From NCBI GenBank assembly GCA_009760885.1, contig CM019713.1, positions 23,630,427 to 23,694,426 of the forward strand: a stretch of DNA of 64,000 nucleotides, written 5' to 3'. This DNA is from Achatina immaculata. Lineage: Eukaryota > Mollusca > Gastropoda > Stylommatophora > Achatinidae. This document shows, one piece after another, positions 10,051 to 22,697 of the stretch. The position numbers and the translations under genes were made by a program. The stretch's first letter is position 1; each line of letters begins with the position of its first letter. A model generated the notes under the pieces. It was not told where the DNA came from and did no database searches. It saw only the letters and a list, made by a program, of their open reading frames with translations.

Positions 10051-10667
10051 CATCACAGTTCTTTGTGAGCAGGGCTGATGTTATGTGACTGTGTTTTAGT
10101 TTTTTATTGTGAGTTTCTGGGCTGAAAAGTTTTTACTTTAAGATATAACTAGAAAATACTGGACTCTGTGTAGCATATAGAATTCTGATGTAATTTTTAT
10201 GTTAAAATAATGACCACCATGTAAGTAAGGTTTAGACATTTGAAATATTTTATTAGTTGGACATACCAAAATGATGGAAAATTGAAAGAAGAACTATAGA
10301 ATAACAGGAATCAGCTTGTCAGTGCATTGTGAAAACAAGAAATATTTCAGACTAAAGATTTAATGTGGTCACTATTCTGTGGATATGGTACAGGATGATA
10401 CTGATTTAAAAATATATTTAGACAACTTTTTTTTTTTACCATGTGAGATAGTAGTATTGTGTGTATCTTGGGCTAAGTGTGTCATCCTTCTAGTCTGTAA
10501 CACCAGTGTGAGGTCTGCAGTCTTAGAGTTAATCTAACATAGCAGCATCTATCAGGCTTAATCTGGTTAATCTTGTGAGGCATACCGTGTAACAGTACAA
10601 CAGAGAATCAGTGTCTTCATGAATGTATTAATGTGTAAATGATAGAATCTTTTGTTTTTGTCCTCAG
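10051..10667. other. Last tetraspanin intron, unique
   Basis: AT-rich sequence ending in the acceptor of the last coding exon. No features recognised. Confidence 0.4.
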
Positions 10668-10733
10668 ATTATTGGTATTATATTAGCTTGCTGTCTGGCC
10701 AGGGCAATCAGGAAAGAATATGAAGTGGTTTAG
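10668..10733 (+). CDS. Tetraspanin last coding exon: TM4 end and cytoplasmic tail
   Basis: Acceptor TTTGTCCTCAG, then 21 residues: IIGIILACCLARAIRKEYEVV and TAG stop. The juxtamembrane cysteine pair is the usual tetraspanin palmitoylation site, and the short basic tail is typical. The terminal YEVV is a Y-x-x-phi sorting signal, as found at the C-terminus of CD63-type tetraspanins, which suggests an endosomal/lysosomal-membrane member. The CD63-like label rests on the tail and EC2 cysteine pattern only. Confidence 0.92.
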   Translation: MIGIILACCLARAIRKEYEVV

Positions 10734-11620
10734 ATGGATGACATGAGAATTCATGCAACTCAGTTTAGTTGTGGTATGTTCTTATCTTTTTGGATCAACT
10801 TTTTGCTCAGCTCCAACAGTATTTCTGGATTTCTAAACTGAAAGTGGTTACAGTTATATTTAAATTACAGCAGGATTGTCATCAGAGGTGCAGTCACAGT
10901 AGAGAGATTAACAGTCAGATTGTTTTTTGAAAGTACATGTCCTTTAATTGATAATGAATGGGAGAGCAAACTTAGACATGACATTTGCAGCCAGTCACCA
11001 GATAAAAGTATGGATTTTTGATCTGAATATTTTATTCCTTATATGTTTGGGGTTTCATGGAAACTTTCACACAAGGTTAATAATACTTTGCTTGCTAGTT
11101 TATTATTTGTCTTGAGAATAAAGTAGAAATCAATTTGCTAGTGTGATTTTTGGCTGCTTGTTGCTTATATTGATAGTGTCTGTTTACATTCAGGCAGGCT
11201 AAAAGGGAGACATCATGTACAAGAATTACAGAGATTTTTTTTTTTTAAACTGGTAACCAAAGTTTGCAGCAAGGGGATGTATATATATATATATTTTTTT
11301 TTTCTGGGAAACAAAATTTATCAGGTGAACGCTGCATGACAGAAAATTATCTTTTCATTTCTCATTTACTGATAATTAATTTTGAATGTCTGTCATAACC
11401 ATATGTACTTTTTTCTTTAAATGATAATGGAAATAAGAAGTAAAGAGGAATTCTTGGCTGAGAAGGATTTCAACTCCAAGGTTTTTTTTTTTTTTATTTG
11501 ACACATTCTTCACATTTCAAAAGTTACCAGAGTAAAAGAATGTATAATGGTTAAAATCCTTTCAGGATGATGATAGGGGAGGATTCATGGACAGCAGGCT
11601 GGGTTGTAGGAGGAGGACTT
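10734..11620 (+). other. Probable tetraspanin 3' UTR and flank
   Basis: Non-coding AT-rich sequence after the TAG stop. A candidate polyadenylation signal AATAAA lies at 11117-11122. T runs and a short TA repeat (11281-11293) follow. Where the transcript ends cannot be settled from sequence alone. Confidence 0.5.
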
Positions 11621-12950
11621 GGACACTGACAATCACTTCTGTAGATGGTGTTATGAGGGTGGACACTGACAGTCACTTCTGTAGATGGTGTTATGAGGGT
11701 GGACACTGACAATCACTTCTGTAGATGGCGTTATGAGGGTGGACACTGACAGTCACTTCTGTAGATGGCGTTATGAGGGTGGACACTGACAGTCACTTCT
11801 GTAGATGGCGTTATGAGGGTGGACACTGACAGTCACTTCTGTAGATGGCGTTATGAGGGTGGACACTGACAGTCACTTCTGTAGATGGCGTTATGAGGGT
11901 GGACACTGACAGTCACTTCTGTAGATGGCGTTATGAGGGTGGACACTGACAGTCACTTCTGTAGATGGCGTTATGAGGGTGGACACTGACAGTCACTTCT
12001 GTAGATGGCGTTATGAGGGTGGACACTGACAGTCACTTCTGTAGATGGCGTTATGAGGGTGGACACTGACAGTCACTTCTGTAGATGGCGTTATGAGGGT
12101 GGACACTGACAGTCACTTCTGTAGATGGCGTTATGAGGGTGGACACTGACAGTCACTTCTGTAGATGGCGTTATGAGGGTGGACACTGACAGTCACTTCT
12201 GTAGATGGCGTTATGAGGGTGGACACTGACAGTCACTTCTGTAGATGGCGTTATGAGGGTGGACACTGACAGTCACTTCTGTAGATGGCGTTATGAGGGT
12301 GGACACTGACAGTCACTTCTGTAGATGGCGTTATGAGGGTGGACACTGACAGTCACTTCTGTAGATGGTGTTATGAGGGTGGACACTGACAGTCACTTCT
12401 GTAGATGGCGTTATGAGGGTGGACACTGACAGTCACTTCTGTAGATGGCGTTATGAGGGTGGACACTGACAGTCACTTCTGTAGATGGTGTTATGAGGGT
12501 GGACACTGACAGTCACTTCTGTAGATGGCGTTATGAGGGTGGACACTGACAGTCACTTCTGTAGATGGTGTTATGAGGGTGGACACTGACAGTCACTTCT
12601 GTAGATGGCGTTATGAGGGTGGACACTGACAGTCACTTCTGTAGATGGCGTTATGAGGGTGGACACTGACAGTCACTTCTGTAGATGGCGTTATGAGGGT
12701 GGACACTGACAGTCACTTCTGTAGATGGTGTTATGAGGGTGGACACTGACAGTCACTTCTGTAGATGGCGTTATGAGGGTGGACACTGACAGTCACTTCT
12801 GTAGATGGCGTTATGAGGGTGGACACTGACAGTCACTTCTGTAGATGGTGTTATGAGGGTGGACACTGACAGTCACTTCTGTAGATGGCGTTATGAGGGT
12901 GGACACTGACAGTCACTTCTGTAGATGGTGTTATGAGGGTGGACACTGAC
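11621..12950. repeat. 40-bp minisatellite, 33 near-identical copies
   Basis: 1330 bp of 40-bp units starting GGACACTGACAGTCACTTCT and ending TTATGAGGGT, with almost no divergence. The main variable site is GGCG/GGTG. AATCACT variants occur only in units 1 and 3. T variants cluster at the two edges and the middle is uniform, as expected from internal unequal exchange or slippage. Located about 0.9 kb past the tetraspanin stop. Confidence 0.97.
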
Positions 12951-13984
12951 ACCCAGGCTTTGTTATCTATATGAATTGGGATTTGACAGAGCAGCAGTTA
13001 ATATGGAATGGTTGTTCTAATTGCATAACTTTAAAAAAAAATAAAAATGTGGAGCAGTTGAATATTTTTTCTCTACTTATTGAAGGTAACTATAAACCAG
13101 TTACACAAGCAGTGTTGTGTGTGTGGGTGTCTAGTGTTGTTGATGATTAGTGTAACCAGTGTTTGTGTCAGCATTCATGTGTCCTCATTTGTTGCCCATT
13201 ATTTGCATTTATGCCAAAGTTTTATATTAGGGTCAAGTCATGTAATTGTTGTATATTTCTGCTTTTCTTTTTATTTTAAACAAATTGTTCCATGGATCTC
13301 ATTAATTGTTTCTGTTTTTTAACAAAATGTTTCACGGATTCTGAAATTGTTTGTTATTTTATATGGTTTCATTGCTTTCTTCTTTTTTTTTTCAGTATTT
13401 GTGGCCTTTCTCAGTTTTTGTAACACTGTTTTTCTTGGAGAACATTTAGTGTAGACTGGAGTTGCTTGAACAGAAAGTTCTGGTATTTAAGGCAATGAAA
13501 TTTATATGTACTACATAGTTTTAGAAATGAAGGATTATATGATATTTGTAAGTCACCTTTATCTCATTTTGTCTGTCTGTCTGTCTCTCACACTTATGCA
13601 CACATACACATATGTAGGCGAGTGTATAAACTGTGTAAAGTCAGAACACCCTGACTTCTGTCTATGTAGCCAAAAAAACAGTTCATATCTTAAAAATGTG
13701 TGTACTGTTAAAACAGAATTGTGTTTGTTTAGTAGTGTGAAAATGTATGTTTTACACTGTGTATGTTTATCTCACAGTTGAGTTTTCTGTTACGCTGCAG
13801 TTATACATTTATGTTGCTAACCGAACAACTTGTCCTCATTAATTTTATTTACACCGTGGTTATTCCAGCATTCACCTTCACATCAGGTGCAGTGATGTTT
13901 GATCTGAATGCCCATGTTTTCATAGATTCTTGCATGCCCGTTTCCTTTTTTATGCTCATTTTGTAATGAATACATTATGCAGAA
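12951..13984. other. Intergenic AT-rich sequence
   Basis: No homology-bearing ORF, element end or array found. It contains homopolymer T runs and a short TCTG repeat near 13568-13583. Confidence 0.5.
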
Positions 13985-14402
13985 TATATTTACAAGTGTC
14001 CTGTGCTAGCAATTGTTGTAGGCTAGAACAACAGTCAGGATATTTACAAGTGTCTTGTGCTAGTAATTGTTGTAGGCTAGAACAACAGTCAGGATATTTA
14101 CGAGTGTCTTGTGCTAGTAATTGTAGGCTAGAACAACAGTCAGGATATTTACAAGTGTCTTGTGCTAGTAATTGTTGTAGGCTAGAACAATAGTCAAGAT
14201 ATTTACAAGCGTCTTGTGCTAGTAATTGTTGTAGGCTAGAACAACAGTCAGGATATTTACGAGTGTCTTGTGCTAGTAATTGTAGGCTAGAACAACAGTC
14301 AGGATATTTACAAGTGTCTTGTGCTAGTAATTGTTGTAGGCTAGAACAACAGTCAGGATATTTACGAGTGTCTTGTGCTAGTAATTGTAGGCTAGAACAA
14401 CA
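13985..14402. repeat. 54/48-bp minisatellite, about 8 copies
   Basis: Units contain ACAAGTGTCTTGTGCTAGTA and GGCTAGAACAACAGTCAGGA. Full units have ATTGTTGTAGG; a 6-bp-shorter variant has ATTGTAGG. Long and short forms partly alternate, suggesting duplication of a long-short pair. Confidence 0.92.
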
Positions 14403-14841
14403 AAACTAGGAGCTGTTGGGTTTCAGATGGTCACCGTGGACAAAAGAGCTTGGGAAGAATGGAGATATAACACAGAATGTGGTTTGTTTTTTTGTTGTTG
14501 TTGTTCTTATTTGACTTTAGTCAGTAATTTATAATTTATGCTCAAAACTAGATACCAGATAGGTACAGAGGAGAAATACTTGTTTTTCCCTAGCTTTTTT
14601 TCTGTCCACACAAATTGGTGCATATGGGATATAACTGATGTTTATGGAATCACATTTAGGAAGCCAGGTTTGTTTTTTTGTTTCTATGTTTATTACATAT
14701 TTTGATGTGAGGTTTGGGTTTGTGTCATATTGTTGTAGAGCTAAGGATGTGTCTCATGCTGGGAGGCTGGTAGCCAGTGCTTCATGCTTTTTAATCAGGA
14801 GATCAATATTCATTGCTTCTGACCAGGTTACTAGATTTGCT

Positions 14842-15632
14842 ATCAGAGTTTTTGAAGGTCATGCCGAAAGTCGTGAGCAAACATTTTTTAAAAAATCAAA
14901 ATTTATAGATAGAGAAAATATAAATGTATCACCTTAACCTGCATACTTTTCTTCACTTTTCAAGATAATCTCCGTTTCTCTGCACACATTTTTTCCATCA
15001 CTCTGCAAGTTTGAAAATGCCTTCCCAATAGAATTCCATTCCAGCTGACTGATGGCACAGACGCACTGCTTTCTGGATGTTCTCTCCTGTGGGACCCAGC
15101 TGGCACAAACTTTTCTATAGCCTAGGGTTTCAATCATTTTCTGTACTGCATTGTGTCCTATTCCAAGATTTACAGCAATTTCAGAAACTGTGACACGTCT
15201 GTCTTTTTTAATGATGTCGTCAACCCTTTCCAGGTTGCATTCAGTGGAGACAGTTCGAGGGCGTCCTCTGTGGGGCATATCTTGGATGCTCCTGTTTCCA
15301 TCTTTGAAATGTTTCATCCACCTCCTAACACTGCTAGCACCCATATACACATCTCCATAAGCAAGTTGAAGTCTTTGGTGAATTTCAGCAGCAGGGATTT
15401 TCTCTTTAATGAGGAACTCAGTAACAGCATGTTGACGAAATGAACTTCAGCACCCGCCATTTTGTTTATGCTCCACGTGGTCACATGACACATAATGATG
15501 ATATCATGTGACCTCTACATGAAATGGAAAGGATGCAGTTTAAGGTGACACATTTATATTTTCTCTATCTATAAATTCTGATTTTAAAAACATTTTTGCT
15601 CACAACTTTCGGTATGACCCGCATTTTTGTAG
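14842..15632 (-). mobile_element. Mariner internal-deletion derivative with long inverted repeats
   Basis: About 85-90 bp at 14857-14940 are repeated inverted at 15538-15620: GGTCATGCCGAAAGTCGTGA against GGTCATACCGAAAGTTGTGA, continuing through a shared block with TTTATAGATAGAGAAAATAT. The inside is a truncated mariner transposase on -. Outer ends are approximate. Confidence 0.75.
14934..15460 (-). pseudogene. Internally deleted mariner transposase
   Basis: On - the N-terminal half is well kept: VRRWMKHFKDGNRSIQDMPH, RGRPRTVSTE, DRRVTVSEIAVNLGI, LGYRKVCASWVP. It then jumps to the extreme C-terminus, where another frame reads WKKCVQRNGDYLEK and stop. The catalytic core (all three acidic residues) is missing, so this is a non-autonomous deletion product that kept the DNA-binding region and both ends. 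Confidence 0.8.
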
Positions 15633-15779
15633 GTTCTAGGTGAACATTTATGTTGAGTTTGGGTGAGGAATAGCTTACATTTTCAGGCACAAAAAAAGTG
15701 AAGAAAAAAATAGGCACAAGAGAAGACAGTATTAATATGTGTTTTGTTTAGCACATCATTGTCTCAATATGTAGAAACT

Positions 15780-15885
15780 TAGAACATCACATGACTTCAC
15801 TTTTATTGTTTTGTAGAACATTACATGACTTTATTTTTATTGTTTTGTAGACCATCACATGACTTCACTTTTATTGAGTTGTATA
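15780..15885. repeat. Short tandem repeat, 3 units
   Basis: Three units with ACATGACTTCACTTTTATTG and GTTTTGTAGA. AT-rich sequence without recognised features follows up to 16126. Confidence 0.7.
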
Positions 15886-16126
15886 TTTTTTTAAACATTC
15901 ACTGTTTTTTAATATATGAATTTATTTACCCTTGCTAAAACTTACTTCATTTTGTCTTAAATTTAGAAGCTAATAGTAAGATGAGGACAGTTTCATTACA
16001 ACCTTGTTTGTTGTAGCCACTGCAGGTCACAGTTGTAAACTTGCCTTTCAACAGTGGAGAGTTACAATATCTAACAGACCAGACCTGCATCAGAAACAAC
16101 CTCCTCAACAGCTGTCCATTTTAAGA

Positions 16127-16350
16127 TTTATCTGTACCAGAAACTTCCTTGTGTTTATTGGCTTGTTTCAGATATCTGTAACAGAAACTTCCTTGTGTTT
16201 ATTGGCTTGTTTCAGATATCTGTAACAGAAACTTCCTTGTGTTTATTGGCTTGTTTCAGATATCTGTACCATAAACTTCCTTGTGTTTATTGGCTTGTTT
16301 CAAATATCTGTATCTGAAACTTCCTTGTATGTATTGGCTTGTTTCAGAGA
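16127..16350. repeat. 42-bp minisatellite, about 5 copies
   Basis: Units contain ATCTGTAACAGAAACTTCCT and TGTGTTTATTGGCTTGTTTC. Unique AT-rich sequence (16351-16840) follows. Confidence 0.9.
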
Positions 16351-16844
16351 GCTAGTCTCACTAAGGTTTTTTTAAGATCTGTAGTTGAGCCTCATGAAGC
16401 TCTTGTAGGCCCAGCTCACAACATTAACACATTTAGTCCGGTAATTTCATCTCAGGGACAAATAAAACTAAGAATAGACCTTGATTCAGATTAATATATA
16501 TCTGATGGTAAGCAATTTCCTGCATATTTTGACTGTAATGTAGCAGTTTGATCACCTTTTCACTTGTTATAGCTGGGAGATGGCAGTTATAAAGCAGTAG
16601 TATAAATCTTAGAGAATTTGTATGCTTTTGTTTGAAAAAATTTAATGTTTAGAAATTACAATTGTTATTCAAGTCAGTTCCTGTCCTGTATGTGTTCAAT
16701 ATACATTTATTAAACGGCAGTCAAGATTTGTTGTGTCTGCCTTCTATATTGATATGTTATGTGTATTACTGTTTAATATGGCTGCTTTCAGTTTCTGTCA
16801 TATCATGAGTGTATATTGTTTGCTTCTGGTTAAGAGATGTCATC

Positions 16845-17330
16845 ATCATTATCATCAGGTGCCATGCCGACTGGCGTTGGCTATTATGCTTCTCCAGAGT
16901 ACCCGATCCTTCATGCAGGCCATCAGTTCAGTTGGTGATCTCCTCTCACACCATCCCGTCAGACTGTCCAGTATCATTTCTCTTGGTCTTCCTCTTGATC
17001 TTCTTCCTTCTATTTTTCCTGTTGTTATAATATTTTCAATGCCCCCTCTTCTCATTGCATGTCCTATGAAAGTACATTGTCTCTCTTATCTTTCTGACAA
17101 GGTTTTTTGTCTCTCCAGCTCTTCTTATACATTCTTCATTAGTTATTTTTGCTGTCCAGGGGATTCGCAACATTCTTCTAACAAACCACATTTCTGCTGC
17201 TTCCAATGATTTTTGTGCAGACCTGCCTATTGTCCATGATTCACTTCCATATAACAAGATAGGTTCAATATACCATTTTAGGACTCGTTTTCTAACATTC
17301 ATTGATAAGAGATGTACCATTTTTTATTTC
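16845..17330 (-). mobile_element. RTE-like LINE family C, 3' fragment
   Basis: On - the C-terminal region reads RKRVLKWYIEPILLYGSESW, MWFVRRMLRIPWTAKI, then after a frameshift KIEGRRSRGRPREMILDSL to RHGT and stop, with a short GAT-type tail at its 3' end. The same family occurs at 29107-31440 and 56480-57425, also on -. 5' truncated. Confidence 0.85.
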
Positions 17331-19332
17331 TTTTTTTTTTGTGTGCTCTAATTATCTGATGGAGATGTAGTGTCTAAAGTACATTACAGGCCTCATCAAT
17401 TGCAGGTGTAAATTATCTTTGAGCAGCGAGAAAACCAGGCAAGGGTTTGTTTAATGCTGTGTCCTCCAGATACTTTGTGTGCTTGTACTGGCTGCCAGAG
17501 TCAACAACCTTGTTTACATTTTGCTTTAAGATTTCCTTTTGAAAGATGCTAAAATGTCAACTTTACTTGACCCTAGGTCAGGAAAACATTTCCCTGTGTA
17601 ATCATGTTATTGATGTCTTCCATGAATCCTTTCTGTTGTCTTTTTTTTTCTCTGAAAATATGCTTTTCTTATCAAGTTTGTTGTTTTCATGATTTCATTA
17701 ACATAGTTCAACAGCAACACTCAGTATTTGTGCACAGAAGAAGAGAGAGAGAGAGAGAGAGAGAGCGACTTGAATGTAGAGAATAAATAAGTGTCAGGTT
17801 AAGATAAAGCTGCTTTCTGGTCAAATACCAGGAGAAATGACAGCTTGTCAACAGAGGCAAACGACAGTTTGTCAACAGAGGCAGATCAGTGTCAGTATTG
17901 ACTGAAAGGAGGAGATAGAATGGACTAGCCACTTTGTGAGAATAATAGACGAATCCTTACAACGAGCAGGTTTGAAGTGGACTCCACAGGATAAAGAAGC
18001 ACAGGACGAGCCAAGGGACATGGAAGCGTGAACAAGAGAAAATGCCGGTAAACAAAGCACCGACGAAAGTGGAAATTAGCCACAACCAGCCATGTGTGTC
18101 TTGGCCACTGAAGGGACAAAGAGAGAGAGAGAGAGTGAGTGAGTCAGTGACAAGAAATAGATCACCACACTCCAGTGCCACGAGGGGGAGGTATTGTGCC
18201 GCGCATTGGAGGGCCCTATTTGAGTACGGCATTCTCTTGACAAGTGTTATTTTCCTTGCTGTCACGTACAAAGTGCGTCTATCTTCTCATTTCTGAGGAG
18301 AACCTGATCTTCTTGACTGTGTAACGTCAGGATTTCTCGGCGTGCATATTTAACATTACTACTCAAGTCTGTTTGAGCTGTCCATACATGGGGGACATGT
18401 CAGAGCTTTCTTTAACTTAAAACTGCTTCTTTATATTTTGTCTGAGCAGGCTGTTTACGCGAACCATAAAACTCAGGTGTGTCACTAATCTTAAGATACA
18501 TCTGTGAAATATGGCCGTTATCGAACGGCGACCCCCTATTTCTGTCGCCGTGTCAGGGTGGTTGGTATATGACCCGAGGCCAACGCGTGCGTTCACTGTA
18601 TCCAGGCCAGCTGTTGTATTTTATTCTGTGTTATTCTGCACGGTCCCAGAATAACACACATGAAATACACACAAGGTCCTCCAGCTGTTAACGTCCTTGA
18701 TTCGCAACAGTGAATACAGAGAGTATTCTCACATGAGAGAGAATTCGCCACATTTGTCCGCGTTCGAGATTGTGTGTTGAATTTTTGCACCAACTAATCC
18801 CAGTATCAGCCCATTGTTGGAAATCCATCTGACATTCCACAAGCCAGCAGCTGTCACTCTTCCGTTAAAGAAAGCTGAAATAACAAACAGAGAGACGGGC
18901 AGAATATTTTAGAATAATAAATATAAAACCAATAATCGTATTAATCTGAAAATAAGACATCTGGCTGATTCATGTTGCACAAAAAAAGCGACTTTTCGTT
19001 AAATCAAGTGTGATAGCTACCAAAGCGTTTTTCTAAGTTAGCGTGAGTCATACTTATGCATTACTCGTTTGTAGAGTCTCTGTCTCATTCGCTCACACTC
19101 TACATGCTATTTATATCCATTTACTAACGCGATACGACATTACTGAAGGAGTAAACTTCCATCGTTAAAATATATTTTCACTCTTTTGTTCAGTAAAAAA
19201 CATTTCTAGTTTCAGCAGCTGAAGAGTTGTTAAAATTTAGCAAGACAGTCTCGTATAAGAACAGCAGTCTACAAATGTAGTGTAGGATTGTAGCTGTGTG
19301 ACCACGAACTCTGAATGTTCTGTCTGGTGTAG
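17331..19332. other. Intergenic, no gene recognised
   Basis: About 2 kb of unique-looking sequence. GA runs occur at 17742-17765 and 18119-18137 and a 2-copy repeat with TTGTCAACAGAGGCA near 17846-17884. ORFs here are short and show no family signature. Confidence 0.5.
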
Positions 19333-19600
19333 GAATGAATGAATGAATAATCTTTATTTTTCAAGGGTAAAGAATTGGGCACGCAGGCCCGTCTTACATT
19401 CTGCCCTTCATCACGCCATCTGTCATTCTTCCCACACAAAACAGCCATGTCTTGGCCAGCGTTGTTCTAGGAAAAAACCTGAGAGTAAACTTACAAATAA
19501 CACCAGCCAAATTCTCTGTATGCTATTCCTCTGCTCACTATTTTCTAGGAAGTGTTATTTATTTCATTTTTTAGGAAATAGAACATGAAATCCTTGAAAT
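19333..19600 (-). mobile_element. Probable LINE 3'-terminal fragment with ATTC tail
   Basis: On - this reads into CCCTTGAAAAATAAAGATTA followed by an ATTC run. A similar terminus with AAAATAAAGATC and ATTC repeats is at 51940-52045 (+), and 58985-59045 shares the CGCCATCTG / TACCCTTCAT region. It looks like the 3' UTR and tail of one LINE family; no coding part is visible. Confidence 0.45.
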
Positions 19601-20718
19601 ATGAGAATACAAAAGAATACCGAGTAATTTTTTGGACAGAAAGAGAAAAAAAAAGATATAAAACAAGCCAATAAATATTAAGTGAACTGAAATTCAAATG
19701 AGAAGTAATGAACAACACGAGAACATAACTGAATTATTTTGACAATGCAAAAACATATACGTAATGCTGTAATGAAAACTACAATAGAGAAAAAAAGGAC
19801 AAAAAGGCTAAGGGAAGACACTGTTACAGACGGATGAACAAGATTCATCTGGGTCGAGTGCAGGGAATATTTGAATGCGAAGTTAAAAAAAAAAAAAACT
19901 TCACGTAATTACCACATGCAGTTTTTGCATGAAACGGTACAAATTGTGATCCCACTGCTTTCTGATTTGGCCCTTGGGGCATGTCTCCCACCAGTCTAAC
20001 CCTAGTTACGGCCCCCTGCTTGTAGTTGAATCTTTTAAACAAGGACCCGCTGCGAGCATGTACAAGGACCTTTTACAAAATGTCTCAGTGACTGTTATAT
20101 ATAGCCGGAATTGTGCTTGGACTGTTCGAAATGTGGACTTTGGCTTTTCTTGACAGTATTCAGTCTCTTTGTTCCTAGTACCAGGCATACACTGCATGGG
20201 CAGTAGAAGATGTTACGCTTCTCTTTTAGCTGTTGATGCTGTCAGGCAGCTCTGTCATCCGTGACCATCATCACAGTCAGCGGACGGAAGGGAACACCCT
20301 TCTATTCTCCGGCACTGGGAACAGCAATACCCACTAATGTAACTCTCTCTCGCAGCAGTCGGGCCGGGCTCTTTTCTCTCCCCTTGTTTTGTGCTCTGTT
20401 CATAGATTTTCCTCAGAATGAGTTTCTGGCGCCTGTTCACGCAGATGTATGTCATAAATTACCCTGTCACCCAGTTACCCTACATAAAAACCCGGGAGTT
20501 TTGTCTTATATTGCCGGTATTTTTTAAAAAGATTGTTAGTAAAATTTACTTCAGTAAATGGTCGTTTAGTGGCTCCTGTCTGTCTGCCTGTCTTTTTATT
20601 TATCCCCTGTTGTGATATCTTCTTCACCTCTCATCCTTCACTCTTTTTATTCACTCGTCATTTTTTTTTCTTTTTGCTTTACCATTTGTGAGGAGCAAAG
20701 CGTTCACTTTGAGGTGAA
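19601..20718. other. Intergenic, no gene recognised
   Basis: AT-rich to 20000, then mixed composition. No elements, arrays or conserved coding segments found. Confidence 0.45.
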
Positions 20719-21530
20719 AACTGGCTTGCCGTGCCTGGTCATGTCCCTGGCTTGCTGTCCCTGGTCATGTCCCTGGCTTGCCGTCCCTGGTCATGTCCCT
20801 GGCTTGCTGTTCCTGGTCATGTCCCCGGCTTGCTGTCCCTGGTCATGTCCCCGGCTTGCTGTCCCTGGTCATGTCCCTGGCTTGCCGTGCCTGGTCATGT
20901 CCCCGGCTTGCTGTCCCTGGTCATGTCCCTGGCTTGCTGTCCCTGGTCATGTCCCTGGCTTGCTGTCCCTGGTCATGTCCCTGGCTTGCTGTCCCTGGTC
21001 ATGTCCCCGGCTTGCTGTCCCTGGTCATGTCCCTGGCTTGCCGTGCCTGGTCATGTCCCCGGCTTGCTGTCCCTGGTCATGTCCCTGGCTTGCTGTTCCT
21101 GGTCATGTCCCTGGCTTGCTGTCCCTGGTCATGTCCCTGGCTTGCTGTCCCTGGTCATGTCCCTGGCTTGCTGTCCCTGGTCATGTCCCTGGCTTGCTGT
21201 CCCTGGTCATGTCCCTGGCTTGCTGTTCCTGGTCATGTCCCTGGCTTGCTGTCCCTGGTCATGTCCCTAGCTTGACATCCCTGGTCATGTCCCTAGCTTG
21301 ACATCCCTGGTCATATCCCTGACTTGCCGTGCCTGGTCATGTCCTTGGCTTGCCGTCCCTGGTCATGTCCCTGGCTTGCCGTGCCTGGTCATGTCCTTGG
21401 CTTGCCGTCCCTGGTCATGTCCCTGACTTGGCGTGCCTGGTCATGTCCCCGGCTTGCTGTTCCTGGTCATGTCCCCGGCTTGTCGTCCCTGGTCATGTCC
21501 CTGGCTTGCCGTGCCTGGTCATGTCCCAAC
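20719..21530. repeat. 26-bp minisatellite, about 31 copies
   Basis: Tandem 26-bp units of the form CTGGCTTGCTGTCCCTGGTC plus ATGTCC, with C/T and GT/CT variants. Because 26 is not a multiple of three and the unit lacks stops on +, all three + frames stay open, giving long repetitive ORFs that are not evidence of a gene. Confidence 0.95.
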
Positions 21531-22697
21531 CATACAGCGCTCCATGATGACAAGATGTTTGATAAAGATATGAACCACCATCTCCCACTCTCCACTACCC
21601 CAACCCCGACAAAATCCACATATACCCAGTTGTGGCCTATTAGTAAATATCAGATTTGCCTGTAAGTTTAAACAGCCACCCTTGCCTTGTGATAATGATG
21701 GTATCAAAACAAGTTGCATGTCAAGCTGTGTACACTAGACAAGGCTGAAGGTTCTAGTTCTACAGACAAGGTCGGAAAAGAAAGAAAATGAGGAAGAAAC
21801 AGCAATATGAGATACGAGCAGTGGCATGGTTATGAAAAACACACAGACCACCCAATATTTCGGCGGAAATGCATTTATCAAGGACAACAAAGGTACTCGA
21901 AGTAAAAAAAAAACACTTATCTTTCATCCACAGGGCCTTTGAGAGAAATTTTATAAGTCAGAGCACCCCCCTCCCCTCCCCTCCCCCTCCCCATCTTTCG
22001 CTTGTCAGTTTTCATCCATTCCGACCACCAGGCCCGCAACCCACCAACCCCCTACAACACAGAAAACCTTCGGGTCCCAGAGAGATCCACTAGCTGCCCT
22101 TCCCAAGAGGGTCTGGAGATCCACACTGTCAGAGAAAGCTCATTACAGATCCCATCACTTCACATTTCTTATCTCTTATTGCCGTTTGTTCCTTATCTCC
22201 TTCCTTCTCCAACCTTGTCAAACTACAACACACAGAGCTCCATCTAACTCTATTAGAACGTTTTACAGACAACCACTGTCACACTTATCTTTACATACAT
22301 GCAGCTGCTTGTAAAGCTCCACGCTCTCAGCTACAACTACTTTTACAGTTTTCATGTCCAGTGCCCGCTAAAGTCAGGCTAACTGCTTCGTTACTTCCAG
22401 CCCAAGTATATCAACTTTACATGCTTCCATATTCAGATATGGTTACTTCTTTTCCCGTAATCTATGGCTGCTGTATGAACTATCAAAGCTTATAGTAGCC
22501 ATGTTGGCACTGCACCATCTACGCTTCGGTTATGCCGAGATTGTAATCGTCACGTGCCCGTGTGGCCGCCAGTATTTACATATTCGTTCTCCACAGTTGC
22601 TAATGTTAGCACATTCCTGCCGGCACTAACTTTTTCTGTGCCCTCTTAACTAGCACTGCAACGACCTTCGCAAATATGGCAACAGCGGCATAATATG
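21531..22697. other. Intergenic, no gene recognised
   Basis: Holds a C-rich tract near 21966-21991 and otherwise unique sequence. No coding or element signature seen. Confidence 0.45.

Noticed and set aside
13080..13970. Several 67-91-residue ORFs
   Set aside because: Low complexity, T-rich, no conserved motif and no flanking splice logic.
16733..17209. ORFs on + over the LINE fragment at 16845-17330
   Set aside because: Antisense shadow of the family-C coding strand. The same applies at 36062-36382 and 56441-56851.
20612..21665. Long ORFs in all three + frames (Val-Pro-Gly-Leu type repeats)
   Set aside because: A product of a 26-bp stop-free tandem unit. No start context, splice sites or non-repeat coding support.
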